Below are positions 1-11,720 of a DNA stretch of 64,000 nt, piece by piece. Where the stretch lies: positions 19,702,001 through 19,766,000 of the forward strand of contig JAMPIT010000059.1 of NCBI GenBank assembly GCA_026261815.1, read 5' to 3'. The notes beneath the pieces were generated by a model. That model saw nothing but the letters and a program-made list of their open reading frames with translations. It ran no database searches and had not been told where the DNA came from. The stretch comes from Monarcha castaneiventris obscurior. Its lineage: Eukaryota; Chordata; Aves; Passeriformes; Monarchidae. Every line of letters begins with the position of its first letter. The stretch's first letter is position 1. Both the position numbers and the translations under genes were made by a program.

Positions 1-1479
1 GAGGACCCTTTCCTTCTAGAATAAACTTTTTTGCTGCCAAAAGAAAACTGAGAGGATACCTCAGAACATCCCACACACAACTCATCTTTCTTTAATCTAT
101 CAAGTTGCTGTGGCAAGGTACTATAAGCCAGAAAATTGCTTCACTCAGTGTATAGTAATGTCTTTGCACCTAAGATATGAAGGGAATTATTATTAATGGG
201 ATTATTATGCTTAGCAGTTCTCACACAACACACTGATCATTTACTTCTCTCTGAAAAGAGAAAGCTGTAAGAGCTATAAGAGCTATAAGCTATAGAACTG
301 TCAAAATATGTGCCATGCCTGCGGAATTGATGAAGTACTGAATAAAGAAGGAACCTGCCTCTGAACCTTTATCAGGTTGTATTTTCTAATAAACTGTGAT
401 ATGGGATGTAAGACTCTGCTCCATGCTGTTTCTCTGAATCAGTTACAGCACTACAAAATGTCTCAAACATAGCAAACACTGTTCATGAGTATAAATGGAC
501 TAGACCCAGAGTAGAGAATAGAGACTAATGCCCAGGTATGTCCTTACTTTATGCTTGCATGTCTGATTCATGGTGAGAGGGCAAAGGAGAGAATTACAGA
601 ATTTATAATCCTGTTTCACCCTGCTTTGACATTTCCTTCTCTTCCTAGACAAGAAAATATCAAAGAAGCACACTTAAGGGAATATGTCACGGGCAAGTCT
701 AGCTTGGTTTTACAAGGAGAGTAGCTACTTGACCATTGGTTGGGCAGTCTCACTGTATGACAGCACCGCAACGAAGTTAAACTCTTTCCACAAATCTGAA
801 GACAAAAACAGTGTAAGGCAGCCCAGCAGAGGAGGATGGCTAGCAAGATTCAGGTAGGCATTTCAGGGGAGTAAGGCTGCATCCAAAGACAGTAGCTGCT
901 AAGACAACTGCTTCAGACTCCCTAGCCTCTGCCATTTTGCTGGAAATCACTGTGAATTTAATCCTAGTGTTTTGTTTCAATTTACAGTGACATAAAAAAC
1001 TATAAATCTAATGTGGCTGTGGAAAACATGATACTTAAATATCTTGAGTGTTTCAGCAAATTGCAGACTAGATTTGCGTGAATTAAAGGGAAAACATCGA
1101 AGAGCATCATCAGAAATGTGTACAAAAGCAAGCGTACAACTTCTGCAACTGCAACCCAATCTGATTACTAAACCACACCATGGTGTTATTTACATAAATT
1201 TCAGTTGATTTTCAGAAAAACTGGATGAGAGCACAAAGAAATGCCCAGTCTCATAAACACTGACATCGATGAGATCTACTGTGGACCAGTGACTGATCTA
1301 CAGACTACTATGTTTACCATATGGTAGCCTGCATAGAAGATACAGAGCAATCCAATTAACTTTTGCATTGTAAATATGAATTTTTGAAATATATAAACTC
1401 TGAGGAGGAAAAAAAAAGATGATATTATAAAATGTTCTCACTCTTCTATCTCAAGTTGTTCTGTGTAGTTTAGACAACA
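1..1479. other. AT-rich non-coding DNA, no gene seen
   Basis: No recognisable exon, RNA gene or transposon was found on either strand. Short open frames (up to 76 codons) have no protein-like composition or known motif. The only local structure is a small imperfect tandem of the 9-mer agctataag, repeated about three times at roughly 264-295. Confidence 0.6.
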
Positions 1480-1629
1480 GACTATTTGTAAAGTTTGTAA
1501 AATGAAGTTTTGAGATGTACATATATATGTATGTATACAAAAGGTCAGTTTAGGTTTACTGCAGCTTTAACAACTCCAGAACAGCAATCTGTATGAGTGT
1601 CTAATATTATGCTCTCTCTTCTCTTTTAG

Positions 1630-2395
1630 ACAATTATTCTTCCTAGAAGTACCTACAGTGTGTGTTTGTAAATGGTATATTCAGCCATAAAACTTGCTGA
1701 ATTTAGTACTTTATGCTCTTACACACTTCAGTAGCTTTAATGTATCCTAGATTTACAGAGCTGTGTTGTCCTTTAAATGTATTTTTTTATTTTTGTAAAA
1801 ACATAAAATCTTTTAATAGATCTTATAGTACTGTATGTATCAACAGCTACAATTTAAAAGTTCAAACTAGTACAATGCTTTGTTTCACACTGCACCATAC
1901 GTTTATTTATTGTGACCTTATATGTCGTTAACACTTAACTTATCACTGATACCTTTAAATACTGTATTCTGTGTGTACCTTTTGCTGGCTGGTGTAGTTT
2001 TACTACAAATTTTTGGTTTAACCATGCTTAATCCTAAAATACTTATTTTAGCTTTTTACCTGAAAATGGGTACTAAAACTATATTTAATATTTTCCTGTA
2101 AGTTTGCCAGTTTGCTAAAGCTACATATAACCTAATGTTAAAAAGTTCTTTAAATCCATAAAGCAGAAAACTGTGTCTGAAAGTGTTTGTATAGTTTCTC
2201 TATTCCTATGGAAGTCTACACAAAAGTGCTATGTGAAATAGAAACTCCAGACTGCTGACTTTAACCACCTACCATGTACACCAACAGTCTGAGTCGATCC
2301 TTATGGCTCCTTACAGATAGAACGATCTCAAGAGATTGGAGTAGGTGAAGACTATTCATAATTCAAGAATAAATGATTTGAATTTCAGGGGAGTT
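1630..2395 (+). other. Possible terminal exon / 3' UTR-like stretch
   Basis: A pyrimidine-rich tract ending in TTTTAG at about 1615-1629 resembles a splice acceptor. All three frames after it stop within about 60 bases (frame 1 after 13 codons, frame 2 after 19, frame 3 after 4), as expected for a final exon with a tiny coding tail. The following 750 bases are T-rich on the plus strand, lack transposons and contain TGTA-type motifs. An AATAAA hexamer lies at about 2369. These features fit a long 3' UTR but also fit ordinary AT-rich intergenic DNA. No upstream coding exon is recognisable in the window and the short tail peptide is not one I recognise. Treat as a weak hypothesis. Confidence 0.18.
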
Positions 2396-4080
2396 TCTTA
2401 GTACTTCTGAAAAATAATTAATGTCCTGTAGCGTGTAAAGTTGTCCCTGATGCCAGGCACCTATGAAAAATTAACATTGCCCTCAGGAGCTGGCAATGCA
2501 CTGCAGTCTCCTGGAAACAGCTTGCAAGAGCCTAAGTAAGCAGGAGAGCACTGATGACATAGGGGCTACCTCCTATGCAACCTTCTGACATGTAAAGCAA
2601 TGTGTCTGGGCCACAGCATACTTCAAAATATATTTTTCAACACAATGGCTCTCCATACCAAGAGAATGGTGATAAAATAACTTTTTAAATCTACGAAATT
2701 CCACCTGTTCTCATGTAAAGGTAGCCGAACAAACCATATTACTACTCCTCTTGTTAAGCAGATTTACTTCTCAAAGGTTTTCTCTCAATGTTAACCTGAC
2801 AGGACCAATTTATTACTGACCTGATCTTACTACTTGCAAGCAATTAAAGGACTAATTGTGAATCCATCTGCTATGGCAGTATTCTCAACTTACATTTAAA
2901 GAGTCCATATACCAAAATTGTGCCCTAGGAAACAGTTACATTGACAGAATCATAACATATAATAATGGTACCATAATCTGAGTAACTGTTGCACAACAGA
3001 ACTCCTGCAGTTGCAAGAACAAACAAGCCATGTACTTACATATCCATAGGTGTATCCAGAGAAGATTCAGGGGCATGTGCAGCAGTGCACCCACTGTGGC
3101 CAATCGACTCCCCAGAATAATTCGCAAATCACACTTCCATGAAGAAACCTGGAAACCACTCTTCCAATAAGATCCAGATATCAGAAAATCCTGTAAAACA
3201 TTGAAGTGTGTTAGAATTTGACATAACATAACTATAAAAAGCCTATACTATACATGGTAAACTTGTTGCTCAGCCAACAGGACATTTCTTCATTTCTGTC
3301 AGCTTGATTTAGAATAAATAGAATCATTACTGTTATTAAACCACTACTCAATGTATAATAAATTGAGAGAGGCAGACGGAAGGAGAGGATTATGTGATTG
3401 TTAATATCTGTCCTTAGGATCTGTATTTCCTAAACTTAAATAAAACCCATATTTTGCAAGCATGAAAAGACCCCTATTGAGCTAAACTTATGCAGCAAAA
3501 GAAAAGCAGTAGGCTGTTGTTGTTAAGTGTGACAATCTAATAAAAGGAATTGTTTTTTAAAATCCAATTTTAGGAAAAAATTAAATATGCTTATAAGCCT
3601 TTTCAAGAATTTGAAAGCATTGCTGAAGCAGGGTAATTAAAGGTATGAGGTATGCTTCTTGACTACCAACAACCTATGCTTAGAGACAGTATTTGAATAT
3701 TCTTCAAGCAAATTCTTCCACCTACAGCATCTCAGGTGCTTCTTGAAGAAATATCTTTAGTGTCTGATGACCTAAATAAATGGTAGTAGCATGTATTGAA
3801 ATTACACATAACTTCGGGAAAAATGTTTTAAAAAGGGAATTTAAGTACATACCAGATTAATTTCTGTGGATATACAAAAAAAAAGATATTTGGTCTACAT
3901 AATATGAGAATTACTGGAATATTTTACTGTCTACAAAATTGAAGGACCTACAAAGTATCTGAATGTATAAATAATTTTTATTGAAATTGCTATCTACAAG
4001 TATAAACAAAGAATTACAGTTCCCAAAGCCAGAAACATGTGGAATTAATTTCTATTTTTTGTATTACTGAGTCCCTTTCA
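2396..4080. other. AT-rich non-coding DNA, no gene seen
   Basis: No repeats, exons or RNA genes are recognisable. The one open frame of note (2936-3229, minus strand, 97 codons) has no recognisable domain. Confidence 0.55.
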
Positions 4081-4086
4081 GTTCTG
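4081..4086. repeat. Target-site duplication, left copy (partner 4446-4451)
   Basis: This hexamer, gttctg, differs at one base from tttctg immediately beyond the other end of the LTR. It is consistent with a six-base integration footprint that has since mutated once. Confidence 0.5.
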
Positions 4087-4445
4087 TGGGCTCATATGCA
4101 TGAACACACAGATGCAGAGATGGCTTCAGTAGTATGAATCTGATGGCAAGGAGCTGAGAAGGGTCCTTGCATAGAGTTCCACAGAGAGCAGTTTATTGCC
4201 ACAACTTGTGAAGGATTCTAGAGGCAAATGACCCCAAACACATGACAGCACAAGCTTAAGTACAGGGGAGTGGCTGGCATCAGGAGCCAACTGGGGAATC
4301 ACAACTGGGGTACATTACCACAATGAAACAGGCACCCTGAGAGAGGCCCCTTTCCCTCACTATAACTGATAAGCCTTTAGCACCAGAGACTGTCCTACCA
4401 AGAGCTCTCTCTGTCTCTTGTACCACTGGTCAATCGGCCACCACA
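4087..4445 (-). mobile_element. Solo LTR of an endogenous retrovirus, ERVK-like
   Basis: Read on the minus strand, this 359-bp element begins TGTGGTGG and ends CCCA, so it has the TG...CA ends of a retroviral LTR. A TATA-like TACTTAAG lies before a polyadenylation signal in the context GCAATAAACTG (plus-strand about 4190-4200), giving the U3-R-U5 order expected for the minus strand. The flanks carry a six-base near-duplication, gttctg at 4081-4086 and tttctg at 4446-4451 (5 of 6 match), the length typical of ERVK or alpharetrovirus-like integration. No gag, pol or env lies beside it, so it is a solo LTR. The family name is inferred from duplication length and LTR size. Confidence 0.6.
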
Positions 4446-4451
4446 TTTCTG

Positions 4452-7368
4452 TTTTGTTATTCTGAAAATAATATTCACAGTGTATGGCAGGCCATTAACT
4501 ACTTTGTCACAACTCTGGTTGCGTTTTTTTGTTGTCAGTTCCATGAAAATATCGTTTCTCATACCTTTTGTCTGACTTAAAGGTTTCTTTTAACTTACCT
4601 TTGCTATATATCATGAAATTGAATTTAAAAGCACAAAACATCTAGGTGAAACTATGGAAAACAACCAGCAAATTTGATGGAATTTTATTTCAATGGATTT
4701 CTGCTAGCTAATCATGAAAACAAAAATTACCAAGGCCAGACAGAAAGTTTTGGTTTCTCTTTTTTTTTTTATTCACCAAGACAAAATAATTTGATATGTT
4801 AGTTCTATCAACTGCTCTTTCATCTATTCACTGTTTCACCTACTCACATTTATTAACACAGGTGTTTGGACGACTTCAATTCCATGAATGAACCATTCTT
4901 ATTAGTATTTTAATTATGAGTCCTATGCCTAAATTCCCATTTCCTTCTGTAATGATAATTTTTGATGAGCACACATTGATGATTTTTTCCTCATCAGAAA
5001 TTCAGTGGATCTTCATGGTTCTTTTTATGCTACATTCCATACTCCTATGTTCATAATCCTCACAGCTTGCTAAGTTAAAAATTTAATCTTTCAATATTTA
5101 AATTACATCTAGTTCATTGTATCATTAAACAGAAAGATTTGAACTTTAAATGATGTGATTCAACAGAGAAAAGTAAAGATTTTTATGACTGTCAAAGAAT
5201 TTTGGAGAGTTACATTATATACAGGAATATAATTAGGAGTTTTATAGAGGATAACAATATAAATTAATATATACACTTATTCATAGATATACGTTAGATA
5301 TAGATACAGATGTGCTACACATATAAATTGGCCTTTGCAGATATAGATAAACAAAGGAGAAGAGCCATATTGATCAGGTGATTATAATTGCAGCTTCATC
5401 TTCAAGATAACAAATAGGCTTAAAGAGCTTCACCCAGTAATGACAGTTTTATAATCCCTTGCAAAGAGAAAGATCATCATGAGGTGATCCCTCAGTATAG
5501 GGACTAAGAGCACTAAGTTCCTACGACAGTGAATAAGAATGCTATTTCCTTTGACAGGTACTAGTTTTGAGCAGCCCTTTTAGTGCTTAGTAACCCCCTT
5601 CACTTTGTGGTGACAAAAGCTGCCAGAGTGGTGTCATAACACTAGAGTGATAGTGATCCCCCTGCAGCACATCACTGCTGGCTTTTCCAGCCAAGATGGG
5701 GTGCAGGGCCAGGTGCGGTCAGACTACCATATGTCCATGCACAGCTAAAACAAATTTCAAATATTGTCTTAAAAACTACACTGAATTACACCTATCCTAA
5801 ATCACATGAAGGGCGAAAAAATTCCTCTTTCCATTTCTCAGCAAAAAAGTAAAGATTTGTACTCCTCCAAGGTTATATGATTTCAGAATTTCATTTTGTT
5901 ATAAAAATACACAATAACACAGTTGTTACTTTATCCTGAAGTGATGTCAGGGAAATATTGTTACAATATTTACACAGGTCTTTACCGGACAGAACAGTTC
6001 ATTTTTGTGGTTTCTTTCCCTTTTAAACCTTTCAACAACACAATATTACTTGCAAAAAGAATCATGCTAAGTGACATTCAAGTTTGTACAAGTTTTACAA
6101 GGCATCCATAGCGTGACAACAAATTTGCAGAAAGGCAGTTAATTGTAACAACTTAAAGCTTGTTTTACATAGAGCTGGCTTTTGTGATAGGAGGTATTTC
6201 AAATTGGTGGGTGCTTTAGCTTCTAATATTCATACAAATTATCCACTTTTAGGAAGATATATGATCTTAAGATTCTTTTTTAAACTTCCTAATGGGAACG
6301 TTTCCCACGTTTTAAGACTTTTTTTGCTGTGTTGTAAAGTCTGATACCCAACCCCAAAGGCTACCTCGTCTCTTCATCACTAAGGGCCCAGTTATGCCCT
6401 GTACATTTACAGTCTTTCACATTTACATTGCTACTGATGCTGTCTGGGAGCTGCTCCTTGGGCACTCCCACAGTCCTGCTTTCTCTTTGTCAAGAGCACA
6501 GGCTCCTCCCCAGAAAAGCCTCCTCAAATACTGAATATTGCAAAGACCTCTGAGCTCAATGACTCTGGGCTCCCTGAGCCTCCCTTGGTGCCATGGGCCC
6601 TCTCACAGCCTGCCCAGACCTGTTACAGCAGAAAAGGGAAGGATGCAGGAGCCCCTAAGAGAAGAATAAAATGGGTGTCATCTGCCACAGGACCAAAGCT
6701 AAACAGCTGTCTGTACTACCTGAGGGATGGGAGATGGGAATAGGATCAGGACGCTTTTACTTAATCTGCTCATCCTTTTGCATTAATGCTGCTGTGCCAC
6801 TAGTTTGATTTATAAGTAATAATGCTTGTCAAAAGAAAATTGCTGTTGTTTCTGGCCATGCATAACTTGTCAAAATTAAATACACACTTTGCACTAGGGA
6901 TGCTGTCACCTCTGCTGCACCTCATTAGGCAAATTGAATTCATAAAATCTTAAATACTGTTGGGCCTGAGCTTCCCTCAACCACAAAATTCAAGTCACAA
7001 AATTACTGTAATTATCCTCCTGCAGTTGGGTTATTTTTTTGCTGAAACTGTATTTCAAAACATGCCCAGTGTCACCGCATGGTGTGTGTCATGTCACCTA
7101 TGTCTGCATTGTTGTGGAGGTGTGGGGCATAGTGCTGCCTTTGCTCTCACCCCATGAGAGCTGCAAGCCTGGCCTGGCTCTGAACATGGCATGGAGCTGT
7201 ACATGCACAGCTTTGCCCCTGGAGGTGACAGTTTCTTTGAATTTAAGCCAGAGCTTCACAAAAAGTCAGGGTGCCAAATCAGCTGTATGCACTGCTCTGG
7301 TGGAGTGAGGGTTATAACGATGCCCATGGTGAATTCTTCATGCTTAAGGAAAAAATTGTTTCTGTGCA
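4452..7368. other. AT-rich non-coding DNA with two GC-richer patches
   Basis: No gene or recognisable transposon was found. GC-richer stretches at about 5560-5735 and 6380-6740 stand out from the AT-rich surroundings and may be very decayed repeats, but I cannot assign them. Confidence 0.5.
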
Positions 7369-7680
7369 ATATATATATAGATATAGATATAGATATAGAT
7401 ATAGATAGATATAGATATAGATATATATATAGATAGATATAGATATAGATATAGATATAGATATAGATATAGATATAGATATAGATATAGATATAGATAT
7501 AGATATAGATATAGATATAGATATAGATATAGATATAGATATAGATATAGATAGATATAGATTAGATATAGATATAGATATAGATATAGATATAGATATA
7601 GATATAGATATAGATATAGATATAGATTAGATATAGATATAGATATAGATAGATATAGATAGATACATACAGATATATAT
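7369..7680. repeat. Hexanucleotide microsatellite (GATATA)n
   Basis: About 310 bases are built almost entirely of the six-base unit GATATA. Interruptions are of two kinds: a four-base GATA that drops one TA, and a five-base GATTA variant. The GATTA variant occurs twice, with its TT at about 7562 and 7627, 65 bases apart. This implies that a block of ten hexamers plus one pentamer was itself duplicated. The open frame through it (alternating Asp-Ile then Arg-Tyr) is an artefact of the repeat. An array this long and pure should vary in length between individuals and may be misassembled. Confidence 0.97.
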
Positions 7681-7946
7681 CCTCAGTCTAGCCTAAAGGA
7701 ATATAACTTCAATGTACAAACCTTATTTCTAAAAAGGTAATCTTTCATGTGTGTTGACGTTCCAAAATGAAACTGTCAGGACAAGCCCCTCTAAACTAGT
7801 ACAGTTAGAAAATCAGGGTAATTTAGAATGAGAAAAAAAGCATGGAAGCATGCATGCATATAAAATCAGCTAGTGGGAATTCTCAGACTAAATATGTTAA
7901 AGACATAAATTATGATGCTGGCTTGTGTAGACATTAAACAAAATCA
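7681..7946. other. Non-coding DNA between microsatellite and LTR
   Basis: No gene, repeat or RNA is recognisable here. Confidence 0.5.
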
Positions 7947-8460
7947 TGCCTTGATGGGACTGCCTGAAAACAGAGGTTAGACAAAATTAAGATGAAAAAA
8001 GTGGGTATTTATTGAAGGGCCCCCAAGGTACACCTAGGGTAGTCAAAAGCCTTCAGAAAGGCTACACCCAAAATGAACCCCTCAGTCATGGGCTTTCATG
8101 GTCCATTTGCATATTGGGGTTAATTCTCCAATTTCAGGTAATGATGTCATTACCTCAAGTTTGTTCCCCACCTTTAGAGGCTTTGTTTATGTATTTTGGG
8201 GCCTGGGACAGTAAGGTGTCCTTGAGGCTCAGGCCTAGAGAGGATTTGTTATATCCAACCAGAATGGGAGAACAGTAGCTAACAGGCTATATGGAGTTCC
8301 AGAGTTACACTCTAAAGCAGTACAGGACATGAAAAATAGAAAAGCCAAAATCCTAAGGCATCTAAAATGTTTTTCATGGTCACCTATTTCTTTTGTAAAT
8401 TGGTTGCAATAGACAATAAAGGTAGGGAAGATTAACTCTACCCCAACCAAAACCAGCACA
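7947..8460 (-). mobile_element. Endogenous retrovirus solo LTR (passerine type)
   Basis: The minus strand starting at 8460 opens with TGTGCTGGTTTTGG followed by a purine-rich stretch, a start I recognise from common bird ERV LTRs. Further in are an octamer-like ATGCAAAT (about 8105-8115) and a polyadenylation signal, CAATAAATACCC on the minus strand (about 8005-8014). The other end is uncertain: plausible TG ends on the plus strand lie at 7947, 7952 and 7961. No clean target duplication was found (aatca before 7947 against aatgg after 8460). There is no internal retroviral coding sequence. Two open frames inside (8012-8278 plus, 8235-8534 minus) are incidental. Confidence 0.6.
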
Positions 8461-8677
8461 AATGGCCACAAGGAGAAATAAAAGAAATTACATAGAAAAA
8501 AATGAAAAGTATTTTTTACTGTGAGAGTGGTCAAATACTGGGACAGGTTGCTCAGTTAGGTTGTGCAATTCTCACCCCTGGAAATATTCAACACTTGACT
8601 AGATATTTTCTGGGACAAACTGTTCTAGTTGATGCTGCTTGAAGAGGGTGATTGGACTAGATGACGTCCAAGATGGA
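8461..8677 (+). mobile_element. Old CR1 LINE fragment, near the 3' UTR
   Basis: The section from about 8515 to 8675 follows the usual order of a bird CR1 tail: an ending like 'TTTACTGTGAGAGTGG', then a stretch resembling 'GGACAGGTTGC', then 'GAAATATTCAA', and finally 'GATTGGACTAGATGA'. These mark the last part of the reverse-transcriptase open frame and the adjoining 3' UTR. Divergence is high and the diagnostic octamer tail is missing or decayed (a weak trace is at about 8733-8750). The left boundary abuts the LTR and may start anywhere between 8461 and 8510. It is non-functional. Confidence 0.65.
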
Positions 8678-11340
8678 TAATGACTAATTGGGAGGACAAA
8701 CTGAAAGTTTTCAGGAGGCCCAAACTGAGCTCCCAAGATACTATGATTTAGGTTTTTATTTTTGTTAAAATGTTGTTTCACCAAAGTTTTATCTTATGTC
8801 CCTCTATTCTCATATTATTTCTCAACTGCAAACTGAAAGATCTTATTCTAGAAATTTGTTTCAAGAAAAAAAAATTTCCTCAGGTACCAGTGTCACAGTT
8901 TGAACAATGTTCTCCCTCAATCCCAAATGATAAAATCATATCTGTAAGAACTAGGTCAAATCACTTCAGTGTTATTTGTATTAAGACCGATGGATTGGAT
9001 TTCCTGAGTAACACGTTGACGGCACTGAGTAGACAAATTACTATACTAGAATAAATTTATTGGCTTGCCTTTGAGAAAATTTAATAACTAGAAATATTAA
9101 TAATTACCAATAGTAGTCAGCCAGGTCATCTTTATGCATTTGCCATGGTCATTTCCACAGTCAGCGTTTGATTAATGTGAATTCATTAACCCTAAGGTAA
9201 GTACCCGATAAGTATCAGACAACAAAATAAACTTCAATAATAACTACCAATCAATATAATCACTAATGCAGTATGTCTCACATTAATGATCCAACATTCA
9301 GACTTGAGTTTGCTTAATATCCAGGTTCAATAATCCTTGTCTCTGTGCTTCAGAATACCATATCCATAAAGGGATGCTTAGATTAAATATCTATTCCTTT
9401 AAATGTCAGTCCTTTGTACATGACATATTAGATTTTCTCACTTTGCACTGGCATCTCAAAACGTGTATTAGTAAGTGTCCAACAATGGAAATTAAGACAG
9501 CACAAGCAAGTAGATTTAAAACTCAGTATACATTCACACTTACTCTCAAGTTCCCTTCTGACACCATTCTGTGGCTAGAGAGTATAATTAATGATATTTC
9601 AGACTTTATCAAATCAGTAGAACTACTGACTTATGGATAAAGACAGCTAACCATTTCATACAAGACTTCTTGGACACCCTATTTTTAAAAGTTGCAAAAA
9701 ACCTTCTCATGCAGAACATTTGCTGGCTTATCACTAAGATGTGCTTCATATAACTTGACATTCTTGAATTAAGCTGATCTTTCATCCCCAGTGAAACTTC
9801 TTCAAACTGAGATACAGTTAGCACTATGTTTCTTCTACCTGATTTCTCCAAGAACTGCAAATATATCCCCTCCTGGCTCTAGAAAAGGTTAAGCTATTTT
9901 AGAGACATGGACTTTATGGGATTTTATATTTATATGGTCAAAATGTTGTGACTATTTAGTGGAATTTTACTTAATAGTTCTGAGGGCAGTTGTCAATGAA
10001 GTTTAAAAACTTTTTTATCTAAAATATTTCTAATGTCCTTTAAATTATGTTAAAGCTACTTACCACCATTCATATCATGTAGTTTATATAACAAAATTGT
10101 TGACTATGAAAAGTTATTTACTTATACACACATTTTCTATTTTATGTTCTTTATATTCAGTATTTTCTAGTTCATTTTTTTAAAAGTAATGTTCTATAGG
10201 GAATGGTCTTATAACACTGCTCATACTGTCTCTGGTCTTACAACAATGTGAACACTGACTGACAAAAAAACTTAATATTTTCCCTGACTTCTCATTTTTA
10301 CCCTGTTTTAACTCTTTTCCATGTCTTATCTAAATTAATTACTTTCAACTGACAGTTTGTGAAGTGATTACTTAAAAAATACTTGCATGGAGTACTTGTA
10401 TAAAGTAAAGTAATGTGTAAAGCAATAAATTTTTTTTTTACATTTAAATTTTATTTTAAATCATGACTTCTAACACAAATATATCTGAAAATACTACTAG
10501 AATAACTCCCAGTTTATGATTAAAAAAACAGTGTTCTTTAAACTTAATTAGTAAGATTTGGATTTTAATAATTTTTAAAAATACCAAGCAATATTTCTCA
10601 ATTTCTCTTAAATGTATGGTCTTAATATTATGATCCCATGATGTTAAAAGGTTTCAGAATAACAGGACTGTGTAGATGCTTTCAGAATGGGGATTTTTTT
10701 TTTAATGGAATATTTTTGATATTTAAGCATGTGAAATTTGAAAAACTTGAAAAATAGGAAGCGTTGTAATTATGCTTGCCAGAAAATATACACATAAAAA
10801 ATAAATTTTTTTCATTTACTCACTCATACAGTAGGAACACTAAGACAGTTAGCAGCCTTCAATAAAAAACAAACAACAAAACACTAAGTTTAAAAAAAAT
10901 AATTTAAGGGGAAAGATGAGTTTTTTAATTTTCAGAAGCTCTATCAAATTATTTCTATTTGAATTAACTGTGTTAATTAAAATGGTAAGTTAGCTTTCAT
11001 TCTCTGTTTCAAAATATTCTCTTAAATTGCATTCTGAATTATAGCTCAATAAGCCTTAGAAAATATATTTCAATATAAGTTATTGCAACAACACCTTTAA
11101 GGTAATTTCTATATTCCTTTAATAACTTTTCAGGCCTCATTTATACTATGCATTTATTACATTTTATCTCTCAGGCCTACCTGAAATGATAATTGCCTTC
11201 CAGATGTATGAAAACAGCCATTTGAGAAAAATTATTTCTACTATTTTCTAGACAGAGCTCCCTGCGCTAGTGAAAATTCACAGCCAATCAGATGCAGAAC
11301 TAGAAATAAAGAATCTGTTAGCCAACTGCAGTGTTGTGAA
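8678..11340. other. Very AT-rich non-coding DNA
   Basis: No gene, RNA or identifiable transposon was found. The section from about 9900 to 11170 is exceptionally AT-rich with many short A and T runs. A CCAAT-containing stretch at about 11283-11290 precedes the next GC-richer patch, but no promoter can be claimed. Confidence 0.55.
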
Positions 11341-11720
11341 GATAAATTGCTATTCCAGAGCCCTGTGTTCCTTTGTCAGGTAGCTGCAGGGCTGGAAGTC
11401 AACATGCCAAGGACAGGGGTAAGTGGCACCAGGGTCACAAGTGCCACAGGGCAGCAGCACGTGCCAGCAGCACCACATTGGGGTCTCTGGTGGGCCTTGG
11501 AGGATGTCTGGGGAGATTCCTCCATGCAGGGGCAGCATTGTGCTACTCCCAAACCCAGAAACTCATGGGGTCCCCAGAGGTGGCTCCTGCTGAGCCTCAG
11601 AGGAGGGAGGAAGAGCTCACCACCCAGAAAAGGCGATGCCATGGCGGCAGGAGCTGGGTCACCACTGCCAGCTCACTGATGACTGCTCGGGCACTGCAGT
11701 CAGAGATGTGTTAGGAAACC
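11341..11720. other. GC-rich patch of unknown origin
   Basis: About 380 bases are clearly GC-richer than both flanks, and overlapping open frames of 62-113 codons run through it on both strands. Such pile-ups come from fewer stop codons in GC-rich DNA, and no protein motif is visible. It is not CpG-dense enough for me to call a CpG island. It could be a decayed LTR or LINE piece, or an unrelated GC-rich block. Confidence 0.4.

Noticed and set aside
7191..7436. Open frame with an Asp-Ile / Arg-Tyr repeat C-terminus
   Set aside because: The repeat peptide is simply the translated GATATA microsatellite, and the upstream part has no protein signature.
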